Source: Muribaculaceae bacterium (GTDB lineage Bacteria; Bacteroidota; Bacteroidia; Bacteroidales; Muribaculaceae). From it: a DNA stretch of 64,000 nt. The position numbers and the translations under genes were made by a program. Of the stretch, positions 35,172 through 42,792 are shown in pieces. The DNA lies in assembly GCA_017620635.1 (NCBI GenBank), contig JAGAUV010000022.1:34842-98841 (forward strand), given 5' to 3'. The notes below the pieces were generated by a model. It made no database searches, had not been told where the DNA came from, and saw only the letters and a list, made by a program, of their open reading frames with translations. Positions within the stretch are counted from its first letter, which is position 1; each line of letters opens with the position of its first letter.

Positions 35172-36743
35172 TTACTTGCTGCCCAGGTCCTGGACAAAGG
35201 GTGTGTCGGTGTAGGGTATTACCTTGCCCGGCCATATCTGCGCGCCCTCTTCGGGGTTGAGCCAACGGAAGGTAATGGTGTGTTTGCCCTTGGGCAGACC
35301 GTACTTCCAGTACACATCGTAGCAGCGTGTGCGGAAGTCGACAGGCAGTGTGAACTTGCCGGCAGGCTGGCCGTCGATTATGGCTTCGAACTCGCCCACA
35401 TAGGCATTGTTGGGATGTCCCATGCCGCCGCAGAGCGATATGCCGGTGCCTTCGAACTCTATTGTCTTGGCTGTCTCCTGGCCCGGACGGGCGAAGAACT
35501 GGTCGATGTTGTTGCCCGTCTCGATAGGTACACCGGGGTATACTCCCTCGAAGGATTGCTCAAGGCGTACGGGTTCGGGGCGCTGTGTCTTGATAGTCAC
35601 ATCGTCGCCCTCTGTCGAACCGCCGTTGAGGTCTATTACCTGCAGTGCCTGGCGGTAGCTCATGTCGTAGGTCTTGTTGAGCGATATGTCGGTGTAGGTA
35701 AAGGGAATGTCCTCGGCTTCCTTCACATTGTCGAGCCAGAAGGCCGGTATATTGCTGTAGCCTATCATCGTGCCGAGCACACCGCCGGCTGATGCCGGGT
35801 TGCAGTCTGAGTCGGAGCCGCAACGGGTGGAGATATCTACGGTCTTGCCGAAGTCGCCGTGGCCGTAGAGAAGGCCGATAACCACGTATGCGCTGTTGTA
35901 GGCCGCGTCGATATTCACGGTATGATAGATGCCCTCGGGGCAGTGCTTGGCCACGTTGGCGTAGATTTTCTCTACCTCCGCCCAGGCCTGACGCCAGTCG
36001 TTGGGATCGGCCTTGTAGGTCTCGATTACTTTCGAGATCACCCTGTAGTAGTGGCTCTTCTCGGGGATTGTCTTGAGCGCTTCGGTAACGATGTACTCGA
36101 TATCGTCACTTACGAATGCGAGCGAGTACATGGCGCCGATGTAGACACCGCCGTACCAGCCGTCGCCATAGTTCATGATATGGCCTACCTTGTCGGATAT
36201 CTCCGATGCAGTGTTGGGCATGCCCGGGCTCATCAGACCGGCATAGTCGGCCTCGATCTGGTAGTCGATATCGTCGGCGTGAGGATTGTTGATCCAGTGG
36301 CCCGACTCGGGGGGCATGATGCCGCGAAGGATATTGTAGCGTGCAGCCTGGTTGGCATGCCACAGTGGGTACTCCGCATTGGCGAAGGCAAGAGCCATTG
36401 TGTCGGCGGATACGTCGAGGCCGTGCTGCTCGAAGGCGTTCACGAAGGTCAGGTCCATGTAGATATCGTCGTAGAGACCGCCGTTGTTGATCATGAGATT
36501 CTTGATGCAGCCGTCCGAATAATCGATAGGCATATTGTCGGGGATGATCGCTCCCGGGAACTTGAACTCGGTCAGGGCGCCGTATGACACGCCTATGACC
36601 TGTCCGGCCCAGCCGCCTTTGATCTTGTCCATGAGTGTATCCTTGCTCATGGTCACTTCGGCCGGTATGCTCTCGGTCTGTGTGCCGCACGACGGCAGGA
36701 GCAGTACCACGCCGGCCAATAATGTGTTCAGTAGTTTTTTCAT
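35172..36743 (-). CDS. ADP-ribosylglycohydrolase-family lipoprotein
   Basis: A 523-residue exported protein. The signal MKKLLNTLLAGVVLLLPSC has a lipobox Cys near residue 19. The ADP-ribosylglycohydrolase (DraG-like) fold covers about 35-370, with KIKGGWAGQVIGVSYG at its start, the metal-site pair near DDIYMDLTFVNAFE, and the C-terminal metal motif TRCGSDSDCNPASAGGVLGTMIGY. A C-terminal beta-sandwich (about 400-523) resembles a carbohydrate-binding module. Cytoplasmic family members remove ADP-ribose, but exported forms next to glycosidases, as here, more probably act on a sugar; this is inference. It is third in the ROK-GH43 operon, 11 bp after GH43. Confidence 0.85.
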   Translation of the reverse strand: MKKLLNTLLAGVVLLLPSCGTQTESIPAEVTMSKDTLMDKIKGGWAGQVIGVSYGALTEFKFPGAIIPDNMPIDYSDGCIKNLMINNGGLYDDIYMDLTFVNAFEQHGLDVSADTMALAFANAEYPLWHANQAARYNILRGIMPPESGHWINNPHADDIDYQIEADYAGLMSPGMPNTASEISDKVGHIMNYGDGWYGGVYIGAMYSLAFVSDDIEYIVTEALKTIPEKSHYYRVISKVIETYKADPNDWRQAWAEVEKIYANVAKHCPEGIYHTVNIDAAYNSAYVVIGLLYGHGDFGKTVDISTRCGSDSDCNPASAGGVLGTMIGYSNIPAFWLDNVKEAEDIPFTYTDISLNKTYDMSYRQALQVIDLNGGSTEGDDVTIKTQRPEPVRLEQSFEGVYPGVPIETGNNIDQFFARPGQETAKTIEFEGTGISLCGGMGHPNNAYVGEFEAIIDGQPAGKFTLPVDFRTRCYDVYWKYGLPKGKHTITFRWLNPEEGAQIWPGKVIPYTDTPFVQDLGSK

Positions 36744-36754
36744 TGTGCTAAGGT

Positions 36755-37786
36755 TTATTCTGCGCTTTTGATTCTCTTGGGGACGATGATATTGTCGCTG
36801 TCTACGCTGATACGGTATATGCCCGACACTGAATCGAGCTCCATGTTCAGCGGAGCTATGCGTACCATGCGCGGATGTATCGTGCTGTCGTTGTGGTGCA
36901 CATGATACACGTAGTACGGTCTGCCGTCCTTGCCGACGAAATAGTCGCCGTGGCCGGCTCCGTTCTCGCCTACGATGCTGCGGTGGATGATCGGGTTGCC
37001 TTCATAGCGTGTCCACGGGCCGTAAGGATTGTCGGAGGTGGCATAGCCTACGGAATAGTCGATGCTCTGGTAGTCGTTTGCGGAATAGAACAGATAGTAT
37101 TTGCCGTCGAGCTTTATCACGGTAGGTCCTTCGAGTGTACGGTTGATGAATTTCTTGCCGTCCTCGGTCAGCTCCCACGGCTCGCTCACTTTGGCGCACA
37201 GTGTGAGGGTGCCGGGCACGAGCCGGTTGTTGTCGAAGTCGTATTCGGCCACCTGTATGGTGTTGCCGCCGGCCTCGCCCTGCATCACATAACGGGCGTG
37301 GTACATGTAGTATTTGCCGTCGTCGTCGCGGAAGAGGTATGTGTCGATGTTCATCTCCTCACAGTCGTCGATGGGCCGGAGCTCGGTCTGGCGGTACAGG
37401 CCGTCTATGCTGTCGCACTGGGCGACGCACATCTTGCCCTGGGCCGAGTAGGTAAGGTAATATTTGCCGTTCTCCTTGTAGACCTGAGGTGCCCAGAACG
37501 CATGTTCGCCGTAGGTGCCGTTGCCGAGCTGGAGTATCCTGCCTCCAAGGCCGTTGTCTACCTCTTTCCAGGTCTCGAGGTCGTCGGATTCGAGCATGAA
37601 GAACCCGTCCTCGGCTGATGTGCCGGTAAGGTAATACTTGCCGTTTTCAAACACTATGGTGGGGTCGGCATAGGCGATTTCCTCTGTCTCGGGGGCTGCG
37701 GCCTCTGTGTTGCTGTTGTTGTTACGGCATCCGATAGTTGCTATAGCTAATGCGATGGTAGCTGTAATTAGGATTTGCTTTTTCAC
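36755..37786 (-). CDS. Glycoside hydrolase family 43 lipoprotein
   Basis: A 343-residue five-bladed beta-propeller enzyme, typically an arabinofuranosidase or xylosidase. The start is GTG at 37786, which gives a proper lipoprotein signal (KKQILITATIALAIATIGC). Catalytic candidates are the base Asp in EIAYADPTIVFENGKYYL, the pKa-tuning Asp in EEMNIDTYLFRDDDGKYY and the acid Glu in NRTLEGPTVIKLDGKYYLFYSAN. No extra domain is attached. It lies between a ROK-family sugar kinase and the ADP-ribosylglycohydrolase lipoprotein. Sugar specificity cannot be read from sequence. Confidence 0.9.
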   Translation of the reverse strand: MKKQILITATIALAIATIGCRNNNSNTEAAAPETEEIAYADPTIVFENGKYYLTGTSAEDGFFMLESDDLETWKEVDNGLGGRILQLGNGTYGEHAFWAPQVYKENGKYYLTYSAQGKMCVAQCDSIDGLYRQTELRPIDDCEEMNIDTYLFRDDDGKYYMYHARYVMQGEAGGNTIQVAEYDFDNNRLVPGTLTLCAKVSEPWELTEDGKKFINRTLEGPTVIKLDGKYYLFYSANDYQSIDYSVGYATSDNPYGPWTRYEGNPIIHRSIVGENGAGHGDYFVGKDGRPYYVYHVHHNDSTIHPRMVRIAPLNMELDSVSGIYRISVDSDNIIVPKRIKSAE

Positions 37787-37866
37787 TTCAGGATTGTCAG
37801 ATAAGAGGCAGGAGACAAGTACTTTGTTCGTGCTTACCTCCTGCCTGATAAAAATTGTGATGCGGA

Positions 37867-38820
37867 TTATTTGGCTTCCCAACCGAGAGCAGAAGCGCCG
37901 AGTACTGCGGCATCGGCTTCCTTGAGCTCGCTCAGGAGTACCTTGGCTTTGCCCTTGAAGATTGAAAGCATGTTGCGCTCCATGGCTTCCTTGAGGGGCT
38001 TCATGATCAGATCGCCGCTCTTTGCAAGACCGCCGAAGAGGATGAAGGCGGCAGGCGACGAGAATACCATCATGTCGGCCATTGCCTCGCCAAGTATGGT
38101 GCCGGTGTAGTCGAAGATCTCTTTTGCGAGTGCGTCGCCCTGGATGGCGGCATCATATACGTCCTTCGATGTGATGGTGTCGATATCGAGGTTGCGCAGC
38201 AGCGACGGATCCTGACGGATCTCGAGGAACTCGCGTGCTGTGCGTGCTACGCCTGTTGCCGAGCAGTAGGTCTCGAGACAGCCGGTGCGGCCGCAGTTGC
38301 ACTGACGGCCGTTGTTGCGTTTTGCTGTCATGTGGCCGAGCTCGCCGGCAAAGCCGTCGTGACCGTATACCACCTGGCCGTTGATTACAATACCCGAGCC
38401 TACGCCGGTACCGAGTGTGATCATGATGAAGTCGCGCAGACCGCGTGCGGCGCCGTATGTCATTTCGCCGAGAGCGGCTGCGTTGGCGTCGTTGGTAACG
38501 GCTACAGGTATGCCGAATTTCTCGCTTACGAGCTGTGCCAGAGGCATGTCGGGCCAAGGCAGGTTAACTGCATTGTCGATGCGGCCGGTGTAGTAGTTGG
38601 CGTTGGGGGCGCCGATGCCTATACCCTGTATTTTGTCGGTGGCATCGTTTGCGGAGATCAGACGCGAAGCTTCGGTATAGAGTTCGTCGAGGTAGTCCTC
38701 GAATTTATGATGCTTGCCTGTTTTGATAGATGAGCTGGCGATGACATTGCCACGGGCATCTACGATACCGAACACGGTGTTGGTGCCGCCTATATCGATG
38801 CCAAGTACGTAAGGTTTCAT
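37867..38820 (-). CDS. ROK-family sugar kinase (glucokinase-like)
   Basis: A 317-residue kinase of the ROK family without a DNA-binding domain, so an enzyme rather than a repressor. N-terminal phosphate loop GIDIGGTNTVFGIVD; ATP/sugar site VTNDANAAALGEMTYGAARG and ITLGTGVGSGIVING; the zinc motif GHMTAKRNNGRQCNCGRTGCLETYCS (about 155-180) with its CxCGxxGCxE cysteines. It probably phosphorylates glucose or a related hexose released by the operon's glycosidase. First gene of the ROK-GH43-ADPRG unit. Confidence 0.93.
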   Translation of the reverse strand: MKPYVLGIDIGGTNTVFGIVDARGNVIASSSIKTGKHHKFEDYLDELYTEASRLISANDATDKIQGIGIGAPNANYYTGRIDNAVNLPWPDMPLAQLVSEKFGIPVAVTNDANAAALGEMTYGAARGLRDFIMITLGTGVGSGIVINGQVVYGHDGFAGELGHMTAKRNNGRQCNCGRTGCLETYCSATGVARTAREFLEIRQDPSLLRNLDIDTITSKDVYDAAIQGDALAKEIFDYTGTILGEAMADMMVFSSPAAFILFGGLAKSGDLIMKPLKEAMERNMLSIFKGKAKVLLSELKEADAAVLGASALGWEAK

Positions 38821-38864
38821 GGGTTCGAAATATGATTAATGTTGGTTTATATGAATTCTGCCTT

Positions 38865-38872
38865 CAAAGTTA
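38865..38872 (-). promoter_or_regulatory. -7 box of the ROK operon
   Basis: Minus strand TAACTTTG, 44 bp before the ATG. No TTTG is found at the right distance upstream, so the promoter may need an activator. Confidence 0.45.
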
Positions 38873-38921
38873 CGCTTTTTTTGTTACATTCTATCTATGT
38901 TTTTTCAAATATGTTGACTTT

Positions 38922-40136
38922 TTAGTCGAGATGCTCAAAAAAAGTTGAGGTATTCGCGATAAAAATGTCGTTTGCGGCAAGCTGCGGGCGACGGGCGATG
39001 AGTTCGCTCAGCAGTATGTCGCCTATCACATAGCACGAGTCGTCGGATATGTATTGCTCGTGTATCTTGCTGAATGGCAGTATGTCGAGCACCGGTGTGG
39101 TACGGTAGCGCACGTAGATTCGCAGTGTTATGTCGGTGGTGTATGACGGACGGTCGAGATAGTGCATCTTTTTATACTCGTAGCGGTAGTCGTGGCGGCG
39201 TGCCATGATGTCGCTAAGTATCGACGAGGCAGTAGGAAGCGATCCGGCGCCTTTGCCGAACATGAACTGACGGTCGTAGCATTCGCCGCGGACAACCACG
39301 CCGTTGTACTCGTCGTCGACGCTGTAGATATACTTGTTCGACCGCACGAACTCGGGCATCACAAACATGGTAAAACAACCGTTGCCCACCTTGGCCACTT
39401 GCGCCACGAGCTTGATCTTGACACGTTTCTCCCGTGCATAGCGTATGTCGGAATCGTGTATCGAAGATATTCCGTAGGTAAAGATATCGTCGGGGCTGAC
39501 ATATACTCCGAGGGCGTGAACGGTAATTATTACGAGTTTGAAGAGCGAGTCGAAGCCTTCGATATCGAATGTCGGATCGCTTTCGGCAAAGCCGAGCGCC
39601 TGTGCCTTGGCAAGAGCGTCGCTGTAGCTCTCGCCATGGTCGAATACACGTGAGAGTATATAGTTCGACGATCCGTTGAGTATGCCTTTTACCTCGAGCA
39701 GCAGGTCGTTGTCGTAGTACTCCTCGAGGTTTCTGATCACGGGTATCGAGCCGCACGACGAGGCGTCGTAGAGCAGGGCGGTGTCGTGCCGGCGCTGAAG
39801 CTCGATAAGTTCGGGCAGATGTCGGGCTATCATGGCCTTGTTGCCCGACACTACGGGTATGCCGCGGCGTAGCGCCGAGCTTACTATCCTGTAGGATGCC
39901 TCGGCATTGTCGATGACCTCTACTATGAGGTCGATGTCGTCGGCATGCAGTATCTCGTCGGCATTGTCGGTAAGCAGTCCGGCCGGTATTTCTACAGATC
40001 GGGGCTTGTTGATGTCGCGGACGCATATGCGGCGGATCTCGGCGTGAGCGTTGGGGGCTTTCTTTATTACCTGATATATGCCTTGGCCAACAACGCCAAA
40101 GCCGAACAGGCCTATTCGTATCTTGTTATTATCCAT
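38922..40136 (-). CDS. hom: Homoserine dehydrogenase
   Basis: A 404-residue NAD(P)-dependent enzyme reducing aspartate semialdehyde to homoserine. The nucleotide site is IGLFGFGVVGQGIYQVI (residues 6-22). The catalytic domain has SGNKAMIARHLPEL, YDASSCGSIPVIRNLEEY and LKGILNGSSNYILSRVF-type stretches (GILNGSSNYIL is the family signature). No aspartokinase domain is fused and the C-terminus is a short extension, not a full ACT domain. It is third in metY-metX-hom, overlapping metX by 8 bp, so homoserine supply is tied to methionine synthesis here. Confidence 0.95.
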   Translation of the reverse strand: MDNNKIRIGLFGFGVVGQGIYQVIKKAPNAHAEIRRICVRDINKPRSVEIPAGLLTDNADEILHADDIDLIVEVIDNAEASYRIVSSALRRGIPVVSGNKAMIARHLPELIELQRRHDTALLYDASSCGSIPVIRNLEEYYDNDLLLEVKGILNGSSNYILSRVFDHGESYSDALAKAQALGFAESDPTFDIEGFDSLFKLVIITVHALGVYVSPDDIFTYGISSIHDSDIRYAREKRVKIKLVAQVAKVGNGCFTMFVMPEFVRSNKYIYSVDDEYNGVVVRGECYDRQFMFGKGAGSLPTASSILSDIMARRHDYRYEYKKMHYLDRPSYTTDITLRIYVRYRTTPVLDILPFSKIHEQYISDDSCYVIGDILLSELIARRPQLAANDIFIANTSTFFEHLD

Positions 40137-41154
40137 TTATGAAGGGTGTCAGTATTTCGTTCAGTTGTCGGTGCTCGACCAGGAAACCGTCGTGGCCGAA
40201 GGGGCTTGTTATCTCTCTGTACTCTGCGCCCGGTATCTTCGATGCCAGCTCTTTCATCTCTGCCGGGGTAAAGATGATGTCGGTCGATATGCCGACGACC
40301 GTTGTCGGGCACGGGATGGCTGCGAGTACCTTGTCTACGCCGCCGCGATTGCGCCCGATGTCGTGTGTGTCGAAGGCATCGAGAATGGCGACATAGGAGT
40401 ATGCGTTGTAGCGGCGCACAAGTTTCTCGCCCTGATACTGCTGGTATGTGCAGGCGCGGTGTGTCATGAACGTCTCGCCGCTCTCCTTGTCCTGCTGGCT
40501 CAGATTATAGCCTTCCGGTCCGCGGTATGTCAGCAGCCCTATGGCACGTGCCGCCGCGAGGCCGGCCTGTGCGGCGTCGGGTCGTGGCTCGCCCCAGCTG
40601 CTGTCGCTCTTGATCGCCATGCGCTGCGTCTCGTCTATGGCTATGGTCCATGGCGATGCCTTGGCGTCGGTGGCTATGAGTATGAGCCTGTCGAAGCGCT
40701 GAGGCTCGCGCGCTATCCACTCCAGAGCCTGGAAACCGCCCACCGAGCTGCCTACGAGCGCATGTATGCCCTTGATGCCGAGCATGCCGGCCAGCAGTCG
40801 GTGGCCCTCCACGATGTCGCCTATCGTATAGCGCGGAAACTTATCGTAATATGGCCGCCCCGTCGCCGGATTGTTGTGTAGCGGACCTGTGGTGCCGTAG
40901 TGCGACCCGAGGATGTTGGCGCATACCACATACCATTTCTCCGGATCGAGAAAAGCGCCTTCTTCCACGGTGTGCGGCCACCAGTCGGCCACATCGCTGT
41001 TGGCGGTAAGGGCATGGCATACCCACACCACATTGTCGCGTGCCTCGTTGAGCTTTCCGTAGCTGTGGTAGGCTATAGTCAGTTCGGGCAGCACCTCGCC
41101 CGATTCGAGGCGGAAGGGCTGATGGCTGCGTATTATGACCGGTTCACTCGACAT
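40129..41154 (-). CDS. metX: Homoserine O-acetyltransferase
   Basis: A 341-residue alpha/beta-hydrolase that acetylates homoserine from acetyl-CoA, activating it for sulfhydrylation. Nucleophile Ser137 lies in HALVGSSVGGFQALEW. The oxyanion segment is VCHALTANSD (about 45-54). The acid and His are in VGISTDIIFTPAEMKELA and EITSPFGHDGFL. The family stretch NILGSHYGTTGPLHNNPATGRPY is clear. It overlaps metY by 11 bp and hom by 8 bp. No C-terminal MetW or CBS extension. Confidence 0.95.
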   Translation of the reverse strand: MSSEPVIIRSHQPFRLESGEVLPELTIAYHSYGKLNEARDNVVWVCHALTANSDVADWWPHTVEEGAFLDPEKWYVVCANILGSHYGTTGPLHNNPATGRPYYDKFPRYTIGDIVEGHRLLAGMLGIKGIHALVGSSVGGFQALEWIAREPQRFDRLILIATDAKASPWTIAIDETQRMAIKSDSSWGEPRPDAAQAGLAAARAIGLLTYRGPEGYNLSQQDKESGETFMTHRACTYQQYQGEKLVRRYNAYSYVAILDAFDTHDIGRNRGGVDKVLAAIPCPTTVVGISTDIIFTPAEMKELASKIPGAEYREITSPFGHDGFLVEHRQLNEILTPFING

Positions 41155-42430
41155 GGCTGAATGCTTGTTCGAAATCGTCGATTATGTCTTCCACGTCCTC
41201 GAGGCCGAGCGATATGCGCAGCAGGGTAGGTGTCACGCCGGCGGCCTCGAGGTCGGCCTCGCTGAGCTGTTTGTGTGTGGTCGACGCCGGATGTGTGACA
41301 ACGGTTATCGAGTCGCCTATCATGGTCATGTGGGCGGCGAGCTCGAGGGCTTCGACAAAGCGTACGGTAGTGTCGATGTTGCCTTTGAGCTCTACGTTGA
41401 GCACTGCAGAGGCGCCGAAACGATAGTATTTTTTCGCTGTTTCGTGGCTCGGATGGTCCTCAAAACCTACATAGCTGACTTTCTTGACCTTGGGATGAGC
41501 CTTGAGGTATTCGGCAAGCCGGCGCGTCGATTCTACCTCATGGCGTACGCGCAGCGACAGTGTCTCCAGACCAAGCATCATCAGATAGGAGTCGAAGGGA
41601 GAGGGGCAGCAGCCGAAGTCGCGCAGACCGCCTGTGCGGCATTTGGCGATAAAGGCTGCCGGGCCGAAGGCATCAGTGTACACCAGGCCGTGATAGCTCT
41701 CGTCGGGTGTCGACAGCTGAAGGAATTTGCCGTTGGCCCAGTCGAATCTGCCGCCGTCGACTATTATACCGCCCATGGCGGTGCCGTGGCCGTTGATCCA
41801 TTTTGTTGCCGAGTCGACAATTATATCCGCGCCCCAGTCGAAAGGATTGCACAGATAGCCGGCCGCGCCGAATGTGTTGTCGACGATAAACGGCACCCCG
41901 TGGCGGTGGGCTACAGCGGCTATAGGCTCGAGATCGGGCACGTTGCATGTGGGGTTGCCCATGCTTTCTACGTACACCGCGCGAGTGTTGTCGTCGATAA
42001 GCTTTTCGATGTCGGCTGCCGACTCGGTGGCGGCTATGCGCACGTCGATGCCGAGCTTGCGCAGCGAGTGGCGGAACTGGTTGTACGTGCCGCCGTAGAG
42101 GAACGGCGAGGCCACTATGTTCTGTCTTTTTTCCACAAGGGCTGTGACAGTGATCAGTATCGAGCTCATGCCCGAGGCTACGGCGAGAGCGCCGACACCG
42201 CCGTAGAGCGCCGCGATGCGTTCCTCGTAGGCCGAGTTGGTCGGGTTCTGCAGACGGGTGTATATGTTGCCGGCCTCGCTGAGCTCGAAGAGCCGGGCGG
42301 CATGGTCGCAGGTCTTGAAGCGGTAGGCGGCGGTGGGGTAGATAGCCGCGCCACGGGCGCCGGTTTCGGGAGTGTGGTCGAGGCCGGCGTGTATCTGTCG
42401 GGTAGAGAATCGTAGTTTGCTGTAGTCCAT
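41144..42430 (-). CDS. metY: O-acetylhomoserine sulfhydrylase
   Basis: A 428-residue PLP enzyme that makes homocysteine from O-acetylhomoserine and sulfide. PLP-binding Lys210 is in IIVDSATKWINGHGTAMGG. Substrate loops YTRLQNPTNSAYEERIAALYGG and ASGMSSILITV, and the C-terminal SLGLEDVEDIIDDFEQAF, are family-typical. The length (about 430) and the long insert after Lys separate MetY from the shorter cystathionine gamma-synthase. First structural gene of metY-metX-hom, 35 bp after the U-tract of an attenuator; it therefore carries the main control point. Confidence 0.95.
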   Translation of the reverse strand: MDYSKLRFSTRQIHAGLDHTPETGARGAAIYPTAAYRFKTCDHAARLFELSEAGNIYTRLQNPTNSAYEERIAALYGGVGALAVASGMSSILITVTALVEKRQNIVASPFLYGGTYNQFRHSLRKLGIDVRIAATESAADIEKLIDDNTRAVYVESMGNPTCNVPDLEPIAAVAHRHGVPFIVDNTFGAAGYLCNPFDWGADIIVDSATKWINGHGTAMGGIIVDGGRFDWANGKFLQLSTPDESYHGLVYTDAFGPAAFIAKCRTGGLRDFGCCPSPFDSYLMMLGLETLSLRVRHEVESTRRLAEYLKAHPKVKKVSYVGFEDHPSHETAKKYYRFGASAVLNVELKGNIDTTVRFVEALELAAHMTMIGDSITVVTHPASTTHKQLSEADLEAAGVTPTLLRISLGLEDVEDIIDDFEQAFSHVE

Positions 42431-42464
42431 ATCTGTTTATAGTTTTGTTTTCTATCGTGGGTAT

Positions 42465-42535
42465 AAAAAAACCGGCCCCATGACGGAGCCGGATTCTATT
42501 GAATAAGCATGTCAATATTCACACCCGGCTCCGTC
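42465..42535 (-). promoter_or_regulatory. Methionine-responsive transcription attenuator (terminator/antiterminator pair)
   Basis: Minus-strand RNA can form two exclusive structures. Antiterminator: GACGGAGCCGG (42525-42535) with CCGGCTCCGTC (42482-42492), 11 perfect pairs. Terminator: CCGGCTCC (42485-42492) with GGGGCCGG (42472-42479), 8 pairs including one U-G, 5-nt loop, followed by seven U (42465-42471). The 5' antiterminator arm is also the Arg-Arg-Ser-Arg codons of the leader peptide, so a ribosome finishing that peptide masks it and permits termination. A ribosome stalled at the Met codons exposes it. The structures are read directly from the sequence; the regulation is inferred. Confidence 0.8.
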
Positions 42536-42620
42536 GGTTGCACATACGCATCATACCCATCATAGTCACGCTCATCAAGGGCGTGGCCGACATAAGATAA
42601 TATGAAGCGGATAAAGTCAT
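42519..42620 (-). CDS. Met-rich leader peptide of the metYX-hom operon
   Basis: A short ORF of 33 codons from the first ATG of the transcript (42620); in-frame ATGs at 42593 (24 codons) and 42575 (18 codons) are alternatives. The last 18 residues are MSVTMMGMMRMCNRRSRV, so six Met occur in eleven codons, far above chance. The stop TGA (42519-42521) falls just after the 5' arm of the antiterminator, the spacing expected of a control peptide such as TrpL. No Shine-Dalgarno is seen, as usual in this phylum. The peptide itself need have no function. Conservation in relatives would confirm the start. Confidence 0.75.
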   Translation of the reverse strand: MTLSASYYLMSATPLMSVTMMGMMRMCNRRSRV

Positions 42621-42649
42621 CGCTAAGCAGAGTGCTATGTTTTCGTCTG

Positions 42650-42680
42650 CAAAATTAGACACAAATTTTGTATTTGCAAA
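42650..42680 (-). promoter_or_regulatory. Promoter of the met operon leader
   Basis: Minus strand TTTG (42677-42680), 19 bp, TAATTTTG (42650-42657): perfect consensus. Transcription should start near 42644, giving a leader of about 210 nt before metY and about 23 nt before the leader peptide. Confidence 0.85.
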
Positions 42681-42730
42681 CTTATCGCGAGAAAAAATTG
42701 CGCGTAAGCGACGAAATAATAGATTTTTTA

Positions 42731-42769
42731 TAAAAAACGGTGCCCCGTCTGTCGAGAGGGGGCACCGTT
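42731..42769 (-). terminator. Terminator of the etf/acyl-CoA dehydrogenase operon
   Basis: On the minus strand AACGGTGCCCC (42759-42769) pairs with GGGGCACCGTT (42736-42746), followed by TTTT. It separates this operon from the met promoter immediately downstream. Confidence 0.88.
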
Positions 42770-42792
42770 CATTATGCTGATGATATAATTTA

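Noticed and set aside
41135-42415. Long open frame opposite metY, and similar ones opposite metX, rhaA and thrC
   Set aside because: They mirror the codon bias of the real genes, have no promoters, and encode no recognisable domain.
42500-42512. Second tiny ORF (Met-Leu-Ile-Gln) in the loop between the attenuator arms
   Set aside because: Only four codons and no amino-acid bias; probably chance.
42430-42660. SAM riboswitch upstream of metY
   Set aside because: No SAM-I core or SAM-II pseudoknot elements could be picked out. The leader is fully accounted for by a promoter, a Met-rich ORF and the attenuator hairpins. A covariance search would settle it.
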